A DNA stretch of 64,000 nucleotides from Megamerina dolium (GCA_963854835.1 OY978525.1:16338309-16402308); one strand, 5' to 3'; positions 11,271-27,849 are shown, numbered from the stretch's first letter. The notes: a model not told the origin generated them from the letters alone. Program-made: numbers and translations.

Positions 11271-14200
11271 ATGGATCAATATGGTGGCGGTGCAAATCCC
11301 TTTGGAGCACCTAGTGCTGGTTTTGGTGGTGGCGGTGGCGGTGGCGGCTATGACCAGCAACAACAACAACAGCCCCAATATGGTGGCTACGACCAAGGTT
11401 TTGGTGTAGGCGGTGGCGGCGGCGGTGGTGGTGGTATACCACAACAACCTTTTGGTGTTGGTGCACGTCCACGCGTTGATGTAGAGGCAGCTGGTGAAGT
11501 TGATCCAAATTTGTATGTACTCGTACATAGATAATAAATTCCAAAATAGTAGTACCAAATTTTAATGATATCAATCTCTCTCTCTCTCTCTCTTTAGATA
11601 TCCAGAAGCTAAAGAGGCCACACATAAAATACGTGGCCATGCTGATGTAATTGAAATGTTCTTTGGCCCAACGGAACATGAGCTTATACCAGTGAAGAGT
11701 TTCTATTTCTTCTTTTATGCGGCATTTGGTTCACTATTCCCACTAATGGGTGTCTATTTCAAGCAAATGGGTATGAATCCCGGACAATGTGGTATTTTAA
11801 TTGGTATGCGTCCATTTGTTGAATTTCTTTCGGCACCATTTTGGGGTTCATATGCTGATAGGTAAGTGAGTGTGGAGGCGTACCAAAATTTTAACGTGTT
11901 TCTAAAAGAAGTTTTTGGTTGCGGAAGAAAATCGGATTTATTTATTTATTATTTAATTAATTATTAATTATTATTTATATTCATTATTTAATTAAATGGC
12001 AATTCTTCCGAGAATAATAACACTATTGTAGTTCTGAGTTGATCGGTATCCACCAAAGGGCTGTATCACGTCAAATTTTCGAGAAATCGTTTTTTAAATT
12101 TTCTCACCTTTTTGCACAAAAAAAAAAAAAATACAATCGAAAATATTTCTATACTTCACGCAGTATAATGATATGGGTATCAATCGAAAGAGAACATTCA
12201 AAGGAGTTGAGCAAAAATACTACTTTAAAATTTTCCAGAAAAAAAAATTATAGAAGATATATTTTAAAATTTATCCTTGAATATCCTTGAAGAAAAACTA
12301 CTTTCTCCAAAAAGAAAAAATTTTAAGTAGTATTTTTGTTCAACTGCTACGAATTTTGCCTTTCCTTTGATACCCATATTCATCTTGTATGGGTACCAGG
12401 GTACAGGGACATATCAGGGAACGAAACCACGGACGAGGTAGCAAAGAAGGCTTGCAAACTCTTTCTGATAAGGAGAGTATTGGCATTCTAATAACGACGT
12501 GTAAACTTCTCCTAGCCTAGTCATTTTAAGCATAATCTCACCGAGCTGGCTTGCTGTCAGCTGGAAAGCATATTACTCTTTACCCGAAGCTCGGGTTGGT
12601 TCCTAAGGGAAAGAAGGTAGCCCACCTGCGGCATCACAATTGGCCTCATTTGGCTCAAGTGTGCCGGCGCAAGCGGTCAACCACCTCAACCTATACCTAT
12701 ATATATGCCTTGATACCCATATCATTGTACTGCGTGAAGTATAAAAATTGTTAAAATTTTTTCTGGTGTAAAAATATGGGAAATTGTGAAAATCGGGTTC
12801 TCAAAAATCGAAGGTGACAAAGCCCTCTGGTTCATACCGATCAACTAAGTAGGATTGCCCCTAACCGACAAAATTTACTAGAACGTTGATAAAAAAATTA
12901 GTGCCAAAAACTAGAACAATGTAATTTGTCAAGAATTAGTTTCTAAAATCACACTTCTACAAAGCTTTCAAAAATAATGTCTCAAGAGTTCTGCTATTCG
13001 TAACCTGCGAATATCGTTAGGACCCTTCAATTACGCCATATTCTATAGGTTGCTGAATCCCTACACATTGTCGTGTTTCCATAATCAGTTTTCTTTCTAA
13101 CCTCAAAAAACTACTAAAAATAGTCAAAAAAATTATGTTTTTTAAGGTTAGGAATACATTTTGTGGCGATGGCGGAATCCGACCAAGGATTTAGATTCAG
13201 CTACACAAAATCAATATGTGATTACTCCGGTCTCTCTGACATCATATTTTTTTCTGTAGGGCTGTGTTATTTCTATTACGTCTTCAGAATCCTGGTTACA
13301 TTACATCATCCAGAAATATAAAAATAGGTTGGTTTTGTACATCAACAACTTATTTGACAATAAGATGGAAGATACGCCTTCAAATTGCGAGAAACTGTTG
13401 TTTGGTAAACACTTCCAGTTGCAACAGATAGCAAAATTTTCGTTTGGTCTAGCTTATCTAGTGAGCAGACTCAGTATTATTTTTTAGATCAGACACTTGA
13501 ATGACATAAATTCATAACTCCCCTATAAGCCGGGTTCGAGAGCAAAATATTTTTGTTACGTAATTTAAAATGAAAATACTTTTTGAAACACAAGACATTT
13601 GAGAAAAGTAAACCCTTATATTAATTTCTTTTAAATAGATTTCGTGAAGGCAAGAAGCTTTTGTTAGCTTCATTAGCATGTTGGGTACTCTTTACCATAC
13701 CACTGAGCTTTATAAAACCAGAGGCGGTTAAATGTATAGAACGTCGCAATGAAACCGATTATGTTCTAACATTAACACGCACAAAACGTGATCTGACGTC
13801 CTTTGATATGGCCGACTTTAATAATGATGTTGATAACAGTTTGGAGAATTATCACACTGAATCGGTATTAATGGATATTGGAGCATTGACTGAAGCAACA
13901 GATTACAATGAGGAATCTCATATTCGGTGAGTTCAAGTTTAGATTAATGCTAACAAGCCATATTATAATCAGTACAATAATCATCTATGTGCTTATTCTA
14001 GACGTAAACGTTCCCTATTACCACGTATCGATGCCGGCATCTCACCAATCCATATTAATTTCGTTAGTAATTATGATCATAAGGAACATCGGGATTATGT
14101 TAGCCCAATATTCTCATCAATGGTCTACCGTACACCGGTGAGTGCGAATAGTGGTATTTGCAAACTTTTTCATTTACTAACTATTATCCCCTTTTGCAGG

Positions 14201-16508
14201 ATATACAAAAAGCATTTTTCCTCCTGCTACTCGTTATTTTGATTGGTGAATTCTTCAGTGCACCAGCTATAACGCTAGCCGATTCTGCAGTTATTACACT
14301 GCTTGGTGAGGATGCCGATAAATATGGTCATCAACGTATGTTTGGTTCTTTGGGCTGGGGTATATCAATGTTCTTTGTTGGCATCGCTTTGGATCATTCG
14401 ACATCATTTGCAAATCATCCCTGTGGCGCTGGACATATGGAAAAGAATTATAATATATGTTTTGCCATATTCTCGGTATTGATGACATGTGCCATTATAT
14501 CTGCTGCCAGGATTAATTTCAAATATGATCACATTGATGTGGAAGAACCATCGAATGCAAATATTATAGATCCCAATAAGAAGGCTGAAGAGGAATCAAT
14601 GAATCAGTTGGCTGCACAATTGAATTTACCCTCGTTGGCTGTTGGCAGTGGTGGCGGTGCTGCTGTTGGTCTTGGATCAACACCTGCAGCACAAACTAAT
14701 ATTGGAGCACAATCGAAAATGTTTGCCCAAACTACAAAGGAGATGCCCGAATGGATGTCAGTGCTAACATATTTCAAAGACTTAAAGACCGCATCATTTC
14801 TGTTTGTCGCTTGGTTTATGGGATTCGGTATCGGCCTAATATTCACTTTCCTCTTCTGGCATCTGCAGGATTATGGTGGTACACCAACTCTGTTTGGTGT
14901 TGCTTCGGTCATCAATCATGTTTCGGAGATATTTGCCTACTTCTTTAGTTTCCGCTTGATAACACAAATTGGTCATGTCAAAGTTTTGTGTTTGGGTCTC
15001 ATCGGCAATGTTTTGCGATTTTTGTATATTTCATATTTGACCAATCCGTGGATGGTTTTACCATTCGAATTGATGCAAGGTATTACACATGCTGCGGTTT
15101 GGGCAGCCGCTTGTTCATACATCGCCCATTGTACACCGAAACATTTGCGCGCTTCGGCACAAGGTGTTCTTCAGGGTATCCATCACGGTTTGGGTCGCGG
15201 TTGTGGTGCTATTATTGGCGGTATGTTTGTCACTTATTATGGTACAACAACAACATTCCGTTGGTATGGCATTGCCTGCCTATTTGTGTTGGGCTTCTTC
15301 ATATTTGTGAATTTCTATCGTAAGGAACAAGGATTCATATCGGAGTTGCCACCAACCGAGGATCCGCATCAGGTAAGTTTATGGTGCATAATCGTTTCGG
15401 GGAAAAAGGTTTCTTTTTGCGATATATGCTCTGTATACCTTGAGAGAAAAAAAATATAACAAGCTGTTGTTATGAATAAGCAAAAAAAAATTCGTATGTG
15501 CGCTGAAGTATTTACGACAATTCGACTACAAATAATAGCTTGCAAATGAATTAATGTCGAACATTTATTGTAATAATATTGAAATTTTTTATATACGGAA
15601 AAATTTTGCCAACTTAATTTCGATATGTCGAAATTTTAAATCTGTACAGTTTTTTCGACATTATTTCAATATTTTTGCAATAAGGTCAAAAAAGTGAAAA
15701 TATTCATTATGCTTACAAGATATTTTAGAGTTAATATTCCGAATAAATTTTGTATATATTTTCATTAAAAAAGCTCCGATATTAATCCAAAAAATTTTCA
15801 TAATATTAATATTAAGAAAAAAAAAGCTGTTGTAATTCCTAAGCAAATTGCTAAATGAATTAATGTCGAACATTTTTTGTAGTAATATCGAAATTTTTTG
15901 TATACGGAAATATTTTGGCAATAATATCGAATTTGAAATTTTTGCACAAATTTAATTTCGATAATATTGATGTTTTTTCGACATTATTTCAATATTGTTG
16001 CAATGAGGTCGAAAAAGTGAAAATACTCGTTATGCTTGTAAGAAATTTTTGACATTATTTGCCGAAAAAATTTAGCATATTTTTCAATAAAAAAAACTCC
16101 AACATCATTTGCAAACAATTTTGGTTATATTGCAAAAAAAAAATTCGACATTATTTCAGACAAATTTCGTTATTACTTCAATAAACAATGCCATTATCTA
16201 AAATATTTAATATTATATCTCTTTACTTAATATCTCTCGTCAATGTATTTTCCTCCAATTTCAATATTTCCTTTCAAGTACGATTCGATACTAATATAGT
16301 TTTCCTTATATTACAGGTTGCTGAAGAAACGTCTCATCTAGCACCACATGGCGTTCCAAGCAATCCAATACCTCGCGCTCTATCGAATACACGTTTGAAT
16401 GAAATGAATCCCAATGGTGGTACTGGTAATACGTACGGTACATACCAGACATCTGGTGGTAATTTAGATATACCTGGCGCTAATCCACAGAATCCATTTG
16501 CGCAATAA
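11271..16508 (+). CDS. MFSD6: MFSD6-like major facilitator transporter (6 exons)
   Basis: A multi-pass membrane transporter of the MFSD6 branch of the major facilitator superfamily; the substrate is not established. Exons: 11271-11512, 11598-11861, 13639-13926, 14002-14137, 14200-15372 and 16317-16508, all GT-AG and frame-consistent, giving 764 residues (human MFSD6 is of similar size). Residues 1-80 are a Gly/Gln-rich cytoplasmic tail. The first transmembrane block (KSFYFFFYAAFGSL, about 114-127) follows, then FSAPFWG-like and GSYADR (about 155-169), the MFS loop 2-3 motif. Residues ~200-300 are a polar, acidic extracellular loop with a KRKR-like stretch. The remaining helices are in exon 5, interrupted by a Gly/Ala-rich loop, and the C-terminus is an NP-rich tail ending NPFAQ. 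Start chosen: the ATG at 11271 (MDQYGG); nothing conserved lies before it. All exons are intact. Regulation is not visible. Confidence 0.93.
11570..11597 (+). repeat. CT microsatellite forming the intron 1 acceptor tract
   Basis: A run of CT dinucleotides ends directly in TTTAG, the acceptor of the transporter's first intron (85 bp). The microsatellite therefore serves as the polypyrimidine tract. Confidence 0.8.
12037..12847. mobile_element. Foldback/MITE-like element in intron 2, split by a LINE insertion
   Basis: The outer arms are inverted copies: GTTGATCGGTAT near 12038 against ATACCGATCAAC at 12834-12845, each next to an AAAGGGCT / AGCCCT block. The inner arms match over longer stretches. 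ACTTCACGCAGTATAATGAT at about 12153 pairs with its inverse at about 12723-12740. AAAATACTACTTTAAAATTTT at about 12213 pairs with its inverse at about 12315. Without the 330-bp LINE piece the element would be about 470 bp and almost wholly palindromic. No open frame is present. The terminal boundaries and target duplication are uncertain. Confidence 0.7.
12380..12709 (+). mobile_element. 5'-truncated non-LTR retrotransposon piece with 13-bp target duplication
   Basis: The 13-bp sequence TTGATACCCATAT occurs on both sides (12367-12379 and 12710-12722) as a perfect target-site duplication. Just inside the left copy the plus strand encodes VWVPGYRDISGNETTDEVAKK, the final RNase H block of LINE polyproteins. 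The piece ends with an (C)CTAT-like tail, not a poly(A). It is a 3' fragment that entered the foldback element in intron 2. Confidence 0.85.
12848..13638. other. Remainder of transporter intron 2
   Basis: No coding or repeat signature was recognised. The stretch ends in the acceptor TTTTAAATAG (AG at 13637-13638) of exon 3. Confidence 0.5.
15462..16180. repeat. Diverged tandem duplication in transporter intron 5
   Basis: Two units of about 310-360 bp share blocks in the same order. AGCTGTTGT starts at 15462 and 15825, TTAATGTCGAACATT at about 15551 and 15860, and TTCGACATTATTTCAATATT at about 15654 and 15977. The unit is very AT-rich and rich in TTCGA. It fills most of the 944-bp intron 15373-16316. 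Confidence 0.75.
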
Positions 16509-18780
16509 ATTAGTTATATTGAAAAAGAAAAACACAACAAAATAAGTAAAGATTGTGGAAATTTGGTAAGCATTTTTTTTTGTTTGTTTTGTGAAAAGTA
16601 TAAATTAATTTCATAATATTATTATTTATTCTTTATGAATCGAAATTGTCAAGCGATTCAATGCGAATATTTATATGAATAGTTTGTAATCTTGATAGTA
16701 CGATACTAAGTACGAGTATTGATGAACAAAAACAATGTATGGACATATAGTCAAGAGAGAGAAAGAGAGGGAGAGAGAGAGATAGCTGGTAGAAATGGTA
16801 GACATATTTTCGTCTACAGACGACTCTCTTTTAGCTGTACTCACTTTCGTACATAAATACTTATAAGACTAAGTTAAATGTTAAATATTAAATAATTTAC
16901 TTAGAACAAATTTTTCTCAATAGATGTTTTCTATATGTAATTATAATTATGCATATTGTTGATAAAATTTAACAAAATCGAACAGAAAAAATATGATTAT
17001 ATGTTATATTTATAAAACAAACAAAAAACAAAGAGTTAATGACAGCTCTGACATAAAAGTAATAAAAAATGAAGAACTCGATAAGCAACAAATAAACAAA
17101 TTCAGAAAAGCAAATATATGTATGATAAAATATAATATTTAATTAATTGAAATATTGGAAAAGCGGTACCGTATAATTAATGAAACTATGCATACATACA
17201 TGGGTGGATCAATAAGTGACCGTGACGTGAAATATTTCAATAAAAATTTCTTTTACGAAAGCTTTAATCAATCAAAAAGAATTGTAAATATTACACTACC
17301 GATTGATAAGGCACTGGCTGCCTTAAGTTAGCTTCTATTCATCAACCTCACCGCCTAATGGGTAGGTGTTGAGTGCTCTGTCTCAAAAATAGGTATACAG
17401 CCTCATTTCAATTCATCGATTCAATATCCCGAAATTGAGATAGATAACAATAACAATTAAAATGCAAATACTGACCGATCGATAATATAATTTCGGCAGA
17501 GGAACCTTAGCCCAAGCTGTTCATTTAGTATTGTTGATTGAATTGATCAGACTAAAGAGACGAATCATGAATCAAGCTAAAATTTTGTTTAAGATATCAC
17601 AAAAAAAAAAAAGAAAATCTTAATAATGCCACATGTGCGGTTACTTATTCTGCCACCCTTGGGTATAACTTTAAACATATCTTGGATATTGACCTGAGTA
17701 AGGGTATAGCTAGCTTTGTCTGTTTATTTTTTGTTATTATGCTTTCATGGCAAACAATTTATATATATGCTAACTACTTATACAATATTGCTACAATAAA
17801 TGAGAAATATTTTAATATGTTTTTATTATAAGATACATAAACGTACATACATAAATGTAAGTAGGTACACCTATGGAGTAAAATCTACTTACGAAAATGA
17901 TGAAAAACTTTTTAGAAAATAAGCGAATAAGTGGTATAAGTGGTATTCATACTTCCAGAGAGATGAATATTGCTTGTTTATTTTCTTTAAATATCCCATA
18001 GTCGTATTAAAAATTTTAACGCTTGAGTACAAGTGCATGTATTTATGTTACAAAGAGATAAATAGCTAGATTTGCATAAATGTATATTTTTAATAGGCAA
18101 TACATATACATATACACAACACATACATTACATACATAGCATAAAAATAATAATAAATAAAATACATATTTATATAAATGCCATACATTTAATCATAATC
18201 ATATGTACAAGTGAAAATAGTAGCTCTTATGCCATAGGCACTATATAGCATGGCTTTACACAAGTTTTTCGCAAAGGGTATACACCTTACTACCATAGAT
18301 ATGTACCATAGATATGATATAGATACTCAGTAGCAGCATTGTATGTATGATCGACTCGAATGGAACTAATAGGGATTACTAATAGACACGTATAAACATA
18401 TATACATAGATATGAAACGCATTGTGTGTTTAGCTTTAGCAAATCTATTGAAGTAATATTTAGAACATATTTAAAGAGGCGTTTAAAGGGTTTCTAAAAG
18501 ACCAAATAATAATATGATACTCGTATGTCTAAAGATGCTTTCAAATAATTTAAATAATTCTCAACGCTTTACCCGCTAAGTGCTGTAGATGCTATTTTGA
18601 AGTATTATTATTGTATTTATATTTCCTAAATCTAATACTTATATTGAAGTGATTTTTTTTCTTTTCTTTAACTCTTATCTCCTGTTTACTTATTTCCCTT
18701 CTGAGCCCCATTCGCTTTTTTCATTCATTCTTTTCTATCTGTTAACATAATGCCACATTTTTAGCCTAACTCTCCACTCT
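16509..18780. other. 3' flank of the transporter gene and intergenic DNA
   Basis: The start of this stretch must contain the 3' UTR, but the poly(A) site cannot be fixed among many A-rich candidates. A GA-rich run lies at about 16753-16782. No gene or recognisable transposon protein was found. Confidence 0.5.
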
Positions 18781-20000
18781 GATATTCGAAGTTAGTTTGC
18801 TTTAAGGAGCTAAACAAAAATGAGTGATATTATATTCTTAATAAGTAGCCGGGATGCTATCATGGGGCGTGATGTCGCCTTTGCTTTGGTGCAGTTATTT
18901 GATTCGATGCTTTCGATGGTAAATTGCCAGTTACAGGGTCTTTTTTGAAGGAAAATACTGAGATTCTTGAATATGATTTAGCTCTCAGTGCTCTCTTCCT
19001 TGGGAGCCACAAGTTTAACATATGATATCAAAGGATGTGTCTTCTCTCTGACAACGCAGGGCTGTTTTCGAGAAGGCATGGGATGTGGTTTTTAATAACA
19101 TCCTGTGAATCTATACTGAGGTAGTCTGAATAGGAATAGGAATAGGAAAATATTATTGAGGTTACAACACAATGCGGTTTTATGCTGCACGGAGTTTTTT
19201 TCTACTACATTTGGCTTCCTGGAATTCTAGCATCCTCTTTTAGTTTATGTTTTTATGATAGAGATGCTTAATTTACATAATTTTACTTTGTACTACGGAG
19301 GTTTACGTAGTCCGCCACCTGCTTTAAGCTAACCTGAGCTAACATAATCTTGAAGTTTTCATCCTAGGAGTGGGTACTAATGCCATACACAGATTGATAC
19401 AAAATGTACAACTTTCCTTAATTAATGGATAGTAGTGGAAATAATGTCGACTTATCAGTTTATCCTATACCTTGTGATTCAATGCCATTTAAGGGCGGTT
19501 CAAAGAAGCCTTTCCAAGGGACAGCTCTTAGTCCATCTATGTGGCAGACAGTGCATACTGCTCAGCCTGTAGAAAGGAAGGTGACACGGCGGTCTACTAT
19601 ATTTGAAGCTGCTCCTCTTTCCGCCGACTAATGATTAGGGTCTTCGGTATTGATGCACTCCTTTTGAACACAGAGTCTACTCTGATCTCGTCGGAAGGTA
19701 GATTTAAGAGCTGTTATATGCATTTTAGGCGCAGAACAATGGATATGCAAGACTTGGTGTGAAAAGAAAAGAAAAGAAAAAAACAACGTTTTATCGTTCA
19801 ATCGGTTCATATATCAGGTCAGTTGAGTTCTTTAGCTTTCCGGAGACCAAAGATGTTCTTTCGGTAGGAGTTCCACTGTAAAATCATAGTTCTAGTTCGA
19901 TATAATGAAGTGTAGATACCATTTTGACTAGTTTAGCTTATGTGGAACCCAAGTCAGGGAGCTTTGTTTTAATCGAAATTTCTTCAAGTTAACTCTAATT
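18781..20000 (+). mobile_element. Possible LINE 3' remnant (weak)
   Basis: Around 19555-19610 one frame encodes YCSACRKEGDTAVYYIFE, and the next frame RLMIRVFGIDALLL. Together they resemble the terminal zinc knuckle block of LINE polyproteins (CxxCxxExE...H, then a C/R-rich stretch and FG). No RNase H or reverse transcriptase motif supports it nearby. The rest of the stretch is unassigned. Confidence 0.35.
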
Positions 20001-23675
<3,675 letters not shown>

Positions 23676-24937
23676 TAAGGTCTAGTAAAAACGAAATCCA
23701 TTATTTTTGCGTTAAATTCAAGATTTTATTTAGCATAGTTAGAATGATCCGATTTAGGTCAAATATACACCGTTTTGTTCGATAACTTGTTGTAATTTCA
23801 TAATGCCACTCTGATAGAAACACTCGTCCCTATTGGCAAAAAACTGGGACAGTCGATTTTCATAAGCTTCTGTTGATGCGAATTTTTCACCAGCAAAATC
23901 ATTCGCCATAGACAGGAACATGTAGTAATCACTTGGTGCCAGGTCCGGACTATAAGGTGGATGCATAAGAACCTCCCAATCAAGCTCCCGGAACTTCGGG
24001 CGAGTCACTATCGATGTGTGTGGCCTGGCGTCGTCCTGATGGAACACAATTCCTCTCCTATTGGCCAAAACTGGCCGCTTCTGGGCGATTGCTTCCTTCA
24101 GACGGTCCTATTGTTGACAGTACAGGTCCGAATTAAGAGGATGGCCGTAGAGGAGCAGCTCATAGTAGATTATTCCCTGACAATCACACCAAACACATAG
24201 CAAAACCTTCCTGACCGTCAATCCTGCCTTGGCCACCGTTTGCGCCGACTCACCGCTATTCGACCACAACCGTTTTCGCTTGACGTTGTCGTAAGTGACC
24301 CACTTTTTATCACCGGTAACCATTCGCTTCAGAAATGGATCGATTTTGTTGCGATTCAACAGCGATTCGCAGATGGAAATTCGGTCCATGAGGTTTTTTT
24401 TTTCCGTTAACTCGTGTGGCACCCATACATCGAGCTTCTTTTTGTATCCAGCCTTATTTAAATGGTTCCAAACGGTTTTTTGTGCAATGGGCAAATGAAA
24501 CAGTGCTTATATGAAGATTCGACGATTTCCATTATTTTATCGATATTTTCGACAATTGGCCTTCCAGAGCGTGGTGCAACTTTGAGATCAAAATTACCGG
24601 AACGGATTCGACGATACCAAAATTGCATGTGATTGGCTATTACAGTATCAGGACCATAAACACTATTCAAATTTTCAGCCATATGGCTTGCGTTTTGGCC
24701 TTTATCGAAGAAAACTATAAAATATGGCGTATTTTCTCTTTACTGGTGTCCATCTTTGACGCGTGCTCAAATAATACTGAGTCAAGCAATCACAAAACTG
24801 CCTGAAAAGTTTATTTAGTATGAAATCCTATTTTTCTAACACCATCTAGCGTAACCCGATCGCACTTATACACGCGAGATACAGATTACTAAAGCCATCT
24901 ACTGGAAAAATAATGGATTCTTTTTTCCTACACTTGA
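23676..24937 (-). mobile_element. Near full-length mariner element (1262 bp), transposase broken
   Basis: The terminal inverted repeats pair TAAGGTCTAGTAAAAACG at the left with its inverse (CTACACTTGA) at the right, both followed inward by CCATTATTTTT. Each end is flanked by TA, the mariner target. The transposase runs on the minus strand from about 24755 to 23754. It includes YGPDTV and WYRRIRSGNFDL (N-terminal), KKLDVWVPHELT, TGDKKWVTYDN (first Asp), IVFHQDDARPHTS (second Asp) and HPPYSPDLAPSDYYMF (third Asp), so the D,D34D triad is present. Frameshifts near 24490 and 24100, plus stops, make it inactive. It is the longest copy of the family also seen at 34.1 kb. Confidence 0.93.
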
Positions 24938-25030
24938 TATTATGCTGCTTTGCGATCTCATAAAGTAATCTCGAAAATGGCAGTCCAAAATAGTATTAGA
25001 TTTATTAAAAGCCCTGCATTTTATTGCACC
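24938..25030. other. Flank between mariner and LINE remnant
   Basis: Short unassigned DNA beyond the right TA target of the mariner copy. Confidence 0.4.
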
Positions 25031-25420
25031 TGACTGTCACTGAGGACTAGACCTTATATACTCTTATGCTGGGTACCCGATTATAAGGGAATAAGATGGA
25101 AATGTAGAGCTCACAAGACAGGGAACACCTGCAGCATTTAAAAATGAAAATACAATTTTAGGAATTCCACTGCAAACGTTGTCCGCCTATCTGTGGAACT
25201 TCAAAACAGTTGTGGCCAGTAGTTTGAAAAACTGTACTAAGACACTCATCGACCTAAAATAAAAAGACATTTCTGCGATGGTAGAAGTGATTAATGGCCA
25301 TTGTTCAGTCCATCTAGTAAAAGATTTCTGTAGAAGTTGCAAAGGTGAAGATGAATTGGAGAGAGTCACGCATCTATGTACTATGCAACTGTCTTGAACT
25401 CTGAATTCGTAAAAAAAAAA
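25031..25420 (+). mobile_element. LINE remnant: RNase H end and zinc knuckle
   Basis: The plus strand encodes CWVPDYKGIRWKCRAH at about 25067, a decayed form of the final RNase H block (WVPGHxGIxGNxxAD). In the next readable frame VINGHCSVH...CRSCKGEDELERVTHLC follows at about 25283-25380, the CCHC-type end common to I/LOA-like LINEs. Stops occur throughout. Confidence 0.75.
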
Positions 25421-25639
25421 CAATTTCTACGATATTAGAAATCAAGAGAATGACTACTGTTAATAGCGGATCAGGAAGATGGATGGACCGCAAGAAATAT
25501 GATGTTCTAACAAAATAACATCCTGAAGTCGGAATGTCGAGTCTCTCCCGTTTAGAATACATATGGTATTCAGCTTTACTAAGCGATTCCAAACAGAGAG
25601 TAATAAAAACAAATGGGAAGGTATATCTAAAATATACGG

Positions 25640-25975
25640 AATAAACAAGAATATGATAACATGGTTTACGGACGGCTCCTTGACTAATGAAGGCGCCGGA
25701 GCCTTTAAGTAACAATACTACTGTCTTTCAATGGGATATATAAATACCGGAAAATCTGTTGAAGTCCATTAGGGTAGGATCTATACTAAACTTCCTTATG
25801 AATGCCGGACTTCCTTATGGCGTCACTTTCATAAGTTCCTATAGCGAATCTTCTGAGATTCATAAACAGCTCCGATTGGTTTAATATGTAGGAAATGGAT
25901 ATCAAAATGATTCTCTTTTGGCCTATGTAGGTGAGCTCTCTCATTGAGAGTTCTGCCGTACTAACCTAACATAAC
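25640..25975 (+). mobile_element. Second LINE remnant: start of an RNase H domain
   Basis: TWFTDGSLTNEGAGAF at about 25659-25708 is the first catalytic block of LINE RNase H (TDGSK...GAG). It lies after, not before, the RNase H end of the remnant at 25031-25420, so it is either a separate copy or a rearranged one. The stretch ends in CTAACCTAACATAACC, a tail resembling that of the type B SINEs. Confidence 0.65.
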
Positions 25976-27808
25976 CTGAGTAAAAAATACACTTTGTACT
26001 ACAAGTTATTCAATTCGATTGGCATTATTCGAAGAAATATATATTTTTCAAATAAATTAATTTGAATTATGATCGCATTGTTAGTACTTAACACGAGAGT
26101 TGCCATGTCACAGTATGCCATGGACGTATTAAGCACGTTAGTATTACATATGTCCATTGACATTGCAAAGTATCACATTACCAATGTATACACACACACG
26201 CACATAAATAAAATACTTTTCTTTTCTTTCATCATCTCAAAGGTTGACTTGAATAATAAAAAAAAAAATAATCTGTATCATCATTAATCAAGTGTATTGG
26301 AATATACATATACATTCATATAACGTACTTAATGCAAATGAAATTCATTTCCAAGAGAATTTAATTAAGTCTCACACACAGACACACACACGTATACTTA
26401 CATGTAAAAGTATATACGATACTATGCTACTTGTCCAAGTGGAAATGTATAATTTCACAGTATTTAACATTGCAAGTATCACCATATGCATAGTGTACTT
26501 GAGAATACACATGCGAACAAAACTTGTATTGCCTTTGTACGTATGCGCGTATCGAAAATTAATTAAACCAATACGGACAACATCAGCAAGGTGCACAACA
26601 AAAATTGTGATAAACTTGATGTGGATTTGTGTATATATAATACATACTTACCAGTCAGAATATTCCATGCCGTATGATGTGCTACTGACACTTAATATTG
26701 TACAAGGATGCCGGTCGGCGAAAAGGATACTTTGACTGTTTGTGTGAGTGTATATATTGTATGTGTTTTTGTGAACAAATAAAGAGCGAATAATGCCCAA
26801 TCAATGTTAACACTTTAATGCCTCATTAAATCGAACCACAAATGGCCTCATTTGTTACTATTCCATTGAATTAAATTGAATAATGCCTGAACTATACTCT
26901 CAGCTGAAGGCTTTCGTTGAGTTCCAATATGATATGGGTATTATTTTTGTTGTTTAATTTAAGTTTTTTATTTGATTATTGAAATACGTAAATTTGATTT
27001 TTATTTAATCACATTTGTTCATTTGTGCACTTATATTTCTTCTGCCATTGATTAAATATTACGAAAAAATGATTATAAGTTACATGTGATTACATGAAAA
27101 ATTACTAACGAATGGAGAGTTTATTTGTGAAAGGCAAGTGTTGTTGGAAAAAAAAAATAATGAAATATGAAATATTCACTAAAATACGCAGCATCACCCT
27201 TGGAGCGGTTAAAATGCATCATTAACATTGTCTGATGGGGTAAAACATGGCAGACATCCATAATTCATCGGTTACGTATCTATTACAATGCAACATGTTC
27301 ATTAAGATCCTTGTTTCAAAATGCAACCTTTGCGTAAACGATGCGCAACAGATATTCTAATCAAACAGAACATGGATTCTTCAACAAATTAACTAATATT
27401 GTGCATTCTTAATATATTATTTCTTAATAATATTATATTATTTTGCGACTTTGTTTTTTTGAATTCATTGTAAACCTACTTTCTTTTTGAAATTATAGTG
27501 AAAAAAAGATGGACTCATGAAGGGAAGTTACTGCTTCTTATCAAAAGACTTCTGATTATATTCGCCGCCATTTAAGCGTTTGTGCGCTTCAAAAACTAAG
27601 AAATAAACAAAGTAAATTTTATGCAAAGCAACAGGATTGCGTTGGAGTTGCGTATACAAACCATATTTCCGGAACATACTTGGAATCGTCCTAAGGGAGG
27701 TAAAATGTATGATACTAGATAGTATTGGCTAAATTCAGAGACTAATATCAGAGACTGAAATCATTAAAAGACGTAACGTACAAAATATGAAGCTACATGC
27801 AGATTGAT

Positions 27809-27849
<41 letters not shown>

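Noticed and set aside
11256..11679. Minus-strand frames rich in T, A, H and V opposite transporter exon 1
   Set aside because: They are shadows of the Gly/Gln-rich coding repeats.
11985..12030. Possible SINE trace (GGCAATTCTTCCGA) in transporter intron 2
   Set aside because: The match covers only about 20 bp and no other part of the SINE is present.
26292..26735. 147-residue open frame
   Set aside because: No recognisable domain. The composition follows local base content, and the antisense frame is equally open.
27500..27580. KKRWTHEGKLLLL-like stretch suggesting a Myb/SANT-type DNA-binding domain
   Set aside because: It is too short, ends in a stop after about 25 residues, and has no second motif.
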